From: Ooceraea biroi
Lineage: Eukaryota > Arthropoda > Insecta > Hymenoptera > Formicidae
Assembly (NCBI RefSeq): GCF_003672135.1
Contig: NC_039509.1
Span: forward strand, 5,270,001 to 5,334,000
Length of the DNA stretch: 64,000 nt
Direction: 5' to 3'
Of this stretch, positions 58,640 through 64,000 are shown one piece after another (within the stretch, counting starts at the first letter, position 1; every line of letters begins with the position of its first letter). Position numbers and translations under genes: made by a program. The notes under the pieces are model-generated. The model did no database searches, was not told the origin of the DNA, and was given only the letters and a program-made list of their open reading frames with translations.

Positions 58640-61548
58640 GCAATGCGTTGGATTAACTTAAATACAATTAAATTGCATTGAACAAAAGTGGAAATGTTCA
58701 GAAAACGTCATATGTCTCTCTTTGATTGTCATGAAAATTCAAAATTTCGAATGAAATAAAATATTATACAGTCAAAATTAATTCGAATGAACGAAATTTA
58801 TGTAATAACGTGTATCATATATGTTCCAGTGAGTTTGAAAGTCAACAATATACTCTTTTATATAGTCTCTTTATTTTATATTAAATAAAATAACATACTC
58901 ATTCGGAAATCGTAACTATTATGAAATTAATATATATGAAGAAAAAAAGAAATATGCATTAATACTAATTAATGTACAATTAACTATAATCTTACGTACC
59001 TCTCATATTGTAAAAAATTACAAAAAAAATAAAGAACTTCTTTCTATGCTGAGACATCATCGTAGAATTGTTTTAATGCATCTATTCCATATTTTACTAA
59101 TAAATCAAAAACAGAAAATTGGAAACTGAAACTAGTAATTTATCTAAATAACTAATTGCGATTGAAAATTTGCATAAGGGGAAGATGCAGGAGAAAAGTA
59201 CGTGGGGCGATATTTCGTGGATAAATGAAAATTACCAGATGAAGATAACCAGGTCAAGGCTCTCTGTGATTAAAGATAGTTAAATAGATAACTCATCACG
59301 TTACTGAAAGGCTACACAAGCATTGCAATATTTGGAACCTACGAGTATGAATTATGAATACATTGAAAACAGTAATTTTTATTCTATGTAATTCTATGTA
59401 AAAGTAATAGAAATTTGTTGTTTGTTATTTTTGTATTTTTTAAAATAACTTTTACATTATTAGTATTTTTTATTAATTCTTGAATATGTACAACATATAT
59501 GATATTTAATCATATACATATATATATACATATATATATATATATGTATTTAACTTTGGATATATCTTCTCAAAAGAAACAAATAATCTTTCTAATAGTA
59601 TGAAACTAACTTGTAGCTTAACAGAACCGAATTTGTATCTTTCTTTTAGAATTAATTAGATTTTAATCGCTAATTATTTCAAAAATGGAAATTTACATGT
59701 AATACATTTTAGAAGGGAAACTAATAGAAAAATTTTTATACCTAATTTAGATTACTATCTAGTTTAGCTATTTAAAGTCTAACCAGTTTTAGGCAAAATT
59801 TACTGTTTTAATTCATCTTCATTTTTTAAAAGACACATGATGTAGTAAGTGATTATATGAGCAAAGCGACACGTAGAAATTAATTTGATGTACATATGAA
59901 ATAAACAACGTTTTAAAGAATGTGCACAACTTTGCCCCTCAAAAATGTGAACTGGACGTCATCGCGGAGTCAGCAGCTTGTGTGTAAATATGTGAATATA
60001 GTACACGTACGTTCGTCTCTAAACGTATCTTCATCCAGCTGATGTAATGTCTCGTAAAGCAAAAAACGGATGTCAGTTAAGATTGATAATAATTTTGATA
60101 TCGCCTTGAACCTTGATCCCTTTGCAGTATCCTCCTAAATCAATCATCCATTGATTTATTGCAAACTGTATTATGCACAACTCAAATGTTGAAAGCTATT
60201 AAATACTACTAAGTTTGCTACAAATACACTAAATACATTTAAAGAACGAAAAACATCTGATTTAATAAAATTATATTTCAGATAATTCAATGAAATCATC
60301 AAAGCTTTTATCGATATTTTTAAAGCAAATATATAATGTAAATATAATATATTATAATGTTGCGTTGAAAAGGTTGAAACAATTATCAAAGAAGAGATTT
60401 TCTCTTCCAAGGTTCGTTTCTGTCTGTAAATTCAGTAAATCTTAGTGCACGAAAGTGGTCGTCTATTGAGATAAGATGTTTCTCTTATCGCACAAGTTTG
60501 TAGAAATGAGCTCGGAAGAAGCGATACCATAGAAACGATACGCCACCTCTGGAGTGACCAAGAATTTGAACTTGTACCATTCCCACTTTTACAAACAAAA
60601 AGTTTATATATAATAATATAAGAATGTAGTTTTTCATTTATTTATATCATTTCCCGCGAAAATCGATCTGTAAAAAGTACATGTTTTAAAACTTATAAAT
60701 GTGTCAAAAAAACATTTGCTTATAAGTATTGTAAACATATAAATAATAATTATTATTTATCTTGTACTCTTTCCGTGAAGACTCACCCTTTATTTAATTT
60801 ATATGTTTAATAAAAACATATAAATTAAATATTAAATATTATGAATATAATTAAATAATATATAACTTTGTGTAAGCTTTGTGTATGTAGGTACGTGCGC
60901 GCGCGTGTGTATGTGAATGAAAGAGTCATTATTACAATAATATACGTAACAAAACAATTAATTTCGGCTTATGTTCTTGTATCTTGTAAATAAATAATTT
61001 TTGCAAGTAATTTAAAAACAATTCTTTTTAAAACTTATTTTTCGTTTTAATGAAATACTTTTTTTAAATGTGAGTACAATAAAAAACTACGATTAAAGGA
61101 TATTATTTGAAGAAAAAAGTTTATTACTGATTACTGTTTTCTTTGTCACAAAAATATACTATTATACTAATTTAAAACACATGCGTACGCATATAAAAAA
61201 TTTTAATGTAAAAATAAAATTTCAACATTTATAAACAGAATAATGTGTGAGTGTAACAAGTTTTATAATAAAATGAAGTAAATCGTATTCTACAGCGATA
61301 AATTCTTTTTATATTATTTGCATTGATCTGAATAATTAATTTCTTAGAAAAGCACAAAAAGTTACAAACGAGTATGAGTCGGAAAATTTCAACATATCAG
61401 TGTTTATACTTTCGGATATCGAAATCTGCAAGCGCGGATACAGATTTAAAACTTTCTTCTGGGAATGCAGTGAGAAAGATGTAAAAGACACAAGTCGTCG
61501 TGGTCGAAACAAGATAATAAGCACTTTGCCCCTTTGATAAGAGACGCC
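58640..61548. other. Intergenic AT-rich region
   Basis: 3' UTR of the 779-aa gene and about 2.8 kb of AT-rich DNA with a short AT microsatellite near 59515-59545 and a small GC/TG run near 60895-60912. I see no gene, RNA or defined transposon. Confidence 0.5.
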
Positions 61549-61585
61549 TATAAAAGGGAATGGGATGTCCATCCTGCGCATCAGT
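61549..61585 (+). promoter_or_regulatory. TATA + Inr promoter of the apolipophorin-III-like gene
   Basis: TATAAAA at 61549-61555 and a consensus arthropod Initiator TCAGT at 61581-61585 (A at 61583) are 34 nt apart. The 5' leader would be only about 39 nt, which selects the ATG at 61622 over the upstream in-frame ATG at 61565. Confidence 0.75.
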
Positions 61586-61621
61586 CGTTTCCCGGTTGAC
61601 CAAGGAGAAAATACTAACGCA

Positions 61622-63614
61622 ATGAAGTGCTTACTCGCGATCATCTTAGGCGTTGCCTTCATTGCCGTTGAGAGCAAGGTTGTGCCAGCCAGCGGAGATG
61701 ATCCTCAGGAGACTCAGCCTCTCCAGATATCCGATCATATCAGGGAAGCTCAGAATCTCATCAACAACCTGGGTGCTCAGATACAGCAGCAGCTGAACTT
61801 GCCTAATCAGGAAGAACTTGTTAACACTTTCAAGGAGCAGAGCAGCAACCTTGCTACCAATGTCCAGGCATACATCAGAAACATAACTGATGAGGTAAGC
61901 GATATTTAAAATATATTTATTATATTTAAATTTAATTATATTTAAAAATCTACATATGTGTTTTTATCTGATAAATCAGATGAACCATGTCTGTTTTTTA
62001 ACGCTCAAAACCACTATACAGTTATTACCTTCTCGGTGTTAGACTTTTGAAATTATTTATTCAGTAAAAATATATCATAAAATATAGAAAAATATATTCA
62101 ATAAAAATATATCGACTATTTTTTAATTGTGCATTCACTTGGGACATTAAAGACTGGTTTACCTGTTCGCAGTACCGGCGCACAACCTCGCCAAGTACAT
62201 AGAGATTACACACTTTTAACGTTAGAGAAATATCACCGCATCGCCTAATTCTTCACGTAGGAAATTATTTGCATTCTCAGCAAATTATCAAGAAAAACCA
62301 ACGGTCTACATTTTTAATTAATGCAAAGATAATTCACACAGTTAAATATACATATACATGTGTGTGTGTGTGTGTTTGCGTGTACATGATTTGTAAATCT
62401 AATAATAATATTTTAAATCATTATTAATGTCGATATTGCATGATACGCACAACCGCACAAACACACACACACAACTATTAAAAAATTATATATTATTGAA
62501 ATGCATGTAAACAAATAAAAAGAATCACATAAACAATTATTAACACGTTTCTGCTTATTTCTCTGCTGTAAAATGTAAGACTTTTTTTATTTTAAACATC
62601 TGCAAAATTATTATATTTTTTTAAGTTTTTTCTTTAAAGGAAATAATTTTATATATATATATATATATTAATATAATTTTATTATAATATATATATAACA
62701 CGAATGCGTCACAAAATTATGTAAGAAAATTTACTATATTAACTTTATATTATATAAAAATTATATAAAAATGTCCAAAGTAATATATAGTTTATACTTG
62801 ATAGAAATATCGCACGCAATTTATTGCAGCCAATTGGCACACAATTGACCGCACAATTGTGCGGTCTTGAAATAGTTACTTAAACTATGTCATTGTTTAA
62901 AGTCGGCAACTTAAGCATTTTAATTGATAAAAATAGTAATTTTTAAATAAGAAAGGAAATTTCTTTTTTCACACGTTTTGCTTCTGTTATTCTATCACTT
63001 TTTATGTTAATTTACAAGAAAAATTTACAACAAAAATTACACATTTGTTTCTTTTTAAATAGAATATGTCAAAGTCTCATGCCATTTTTTTATATTATCC
63101 AAATTTTTTAGATATCTTAACTATTTGAAACAATTAGGCATATGTATCATATTTTTTATTTAAAACGATATTTGTATTTTTTGCGTTTACACTTTACGTT
63201 ATTGGCCTGCATTCATTTACTTTTATGTCGGACTTCTTTTTAATTTAAACTTCGTTTCCTAAAATTTGAGGTCTAGCTGTATGCATAATGGAATACTTAT
63301 AGGTGAAGAACAAGACTCCCGAATTGGAAACTTTGTGGACAAATGTAAAGACAAGGCTCTCCGAGATGGTTGATAAACTAAACGTTAATCCAGAGACCAC
63401 GGAACAGGTGAATCAGCTACGTTCCACGTTCCAAGAGGGAATTCAGACACTCGTGACGGAATCCGAAAACGCTGCTAAGAGTATTAGTGAAAATTCTGCC
63501 ATAGTTCAAGAAGGTATTGCTAAGATGACCAAACAGGCAATTGATATCGCTGTGGAGGCTTCTCAAAACCTGAAGAATCAGTTGACTCAGCATGCCACGA
63601 CGCCTCAAGCATAA
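61622..63614 (+). CDS. Apolipophorin-III-like secreted protein, 194 aa, 2 exons
   Basis: Exons 61622-61894 and 63303-63614 join in phase 0. MKCLLAIILGVAFIAVESKV is a signal peptide. The mature chain of about 175 residues has no Cys and is an all-helical amphipathic pattern: REAQNLINNLGAQIQQQLNL, ELETLWTNVKTRLSEMVDKL, EQVNQLRSTFQEGIQTLVTE, KMTKQAIDIAVEASQNLKNQ. Length, composition and the order of helices agree with insect apolipophorin-III (about 190 aa), an exchangeable haemolymph lipid carrier and immune pattern-recognition protein. NIT and NKT are possible N-glycosylation sites around the splice junction. Assignment rests on pattern similarity, not a motif, so alternative helical secreted proteins cannot be excluded. 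AATAAA at 63663. Confidence 0.7.
62358..62372. repeat. (GT)n microsatellite and nearby (AC)n run
   Basis: GT dinucleotides at about 62358-62372 and AC dinucleotides at about 62459-62473 in the same intron. Ordinary simple sequence. Confidence 0.7.
62847..62866. repeat. Perfect 20-bp palindrome in apolipophorin-like intron
   Basis: GACCGCACAATTGTGCGGTC is its own reverse complement. The local region has other partial AATTG palindromes (CCAATTGG at 62831-62838). Confidence 0.85.
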
Positions 63615-64000
63615 AATAAAGGAATATCATATAAATTATTCACCCACTTTTGGACAGTCTTGAATAAACATACGGTTGAAAAATCGAACTTTGAGTTAAC
63701 CAGTATCTGTCATATCTCATATCATGTCATAGACAGACTTAATTAATAGCAAGTAATTGTTAATAAAACCTTGGCATAATAACAACTACATGTTCATTTA
63801 CCCTGTTCTCTAGTTCCATTTCTCCCTCTTTCAAAAATGAATATTTTTATTGTGCAATCTATAATTATGCACATTTATTTTATTTTATTTTATTTTATTT
63901 TTTTATACATTAATTTTATTTTATTTCACAATTTGCATTAAAGTTATTAAAATCCCTATAATAATTTTAGACTTGTTTTATACTTTATCGGTTAACTTAT
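63615..64000. other. 3' flank of the apolipophorin-III-like gene
   Basis: Contains the poly(A)-like signal at 63663 and a TTTTA/TTTTATTTTA simple repeat at about 63874-63905. No further gene is visible to the window end. Confidence 0.5.

Noticed and set aside
1..64000. tRNA, rRNA or CRISPR arrays
   Set aside because: No cloverleaf with a recognisable T-arm or internal promoter boxes, no rRNA core segments and no regularly spaced repeats were seen; the short tandem repeats are microsatellite-like. A covariance-model search would settle tRNA and miRNA content.

Overview
The window is animal nuclear DNA, AT-rich and intron-bearing, from an insect. The proteins are typical insect orthologues, several genes have TATA/Initiator core promoters, and mariner relics and TA-flanked foldback elements are scattered throughout. 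A hymenopteran is my best guess from gene style and from an apolipophorin-III-like gene, but nothing here proves the order. All gene models were built by eye from reading frames, GT-AG splice signals and family alignment; no transcript data were used.

Region 1 (0.4-17.9 kb) is a compact block of housekeeping genes. A HIRIP3-like histone chaperone (minus strand) is divergent from a DDX55/Spb4-type DEAD-box helicase. Downstream on the plus strand follow testin (PET plus three LIM domains), RBBP5 (COMPASS/MLL WD40 subunit) and a PP1 catalytic subunit. Every internal splice phase in these models closes, although the HIRIP3 exon 2 acceptor is not fixed.

Region 2 (17.9-40.3 kb) is mostly non-coding and surrounds a single developmental gene, a TBX1/org-1 type T-box factor (23.06-29.85 kb). 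It has a CpG/GA-rich upstream segment, a 4.6-kb last intron holding a dead mariner and a MITE, and a 10.5-kb downstream desert. That desert contains a repeat-like GC-richer island with a well-spaced minus-strand TATA/Inr/DPE-like promoter (about 35.85-35.89 kb).

Region 3 (40.4-42.2 kb) is ESS2 (DGCR14-like splicing factor), which starts in a 7-nt coding exon.

Region 4 (42.8-63.6 kb) is the most unusual part. Five consecutive plus-strand genes all encode proteins with an N-terminal signal peptide and no recognised enzymatic domain: a 618-aa Cys-motif/Ser-rich protein, a 185-aa small protein, a 762-aa His/Leu- and Ser/Ala-rich protein, a 779-aa proline-poor Lys/Glu/Ile coiled-coil protein with three exact-length 95-residue repeats, and a 194-aa apolipophorin-III-like protein. 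Short 5' leaders, TATA/Inr spacing at three of them and a shared small-first-exon plan suggest highly expressed tissue-restricted secretory products (structural, haemolymph or gland). Four of the five are not assigned to any family here. The spaces between them hold several MITE families and perfect palindromes.
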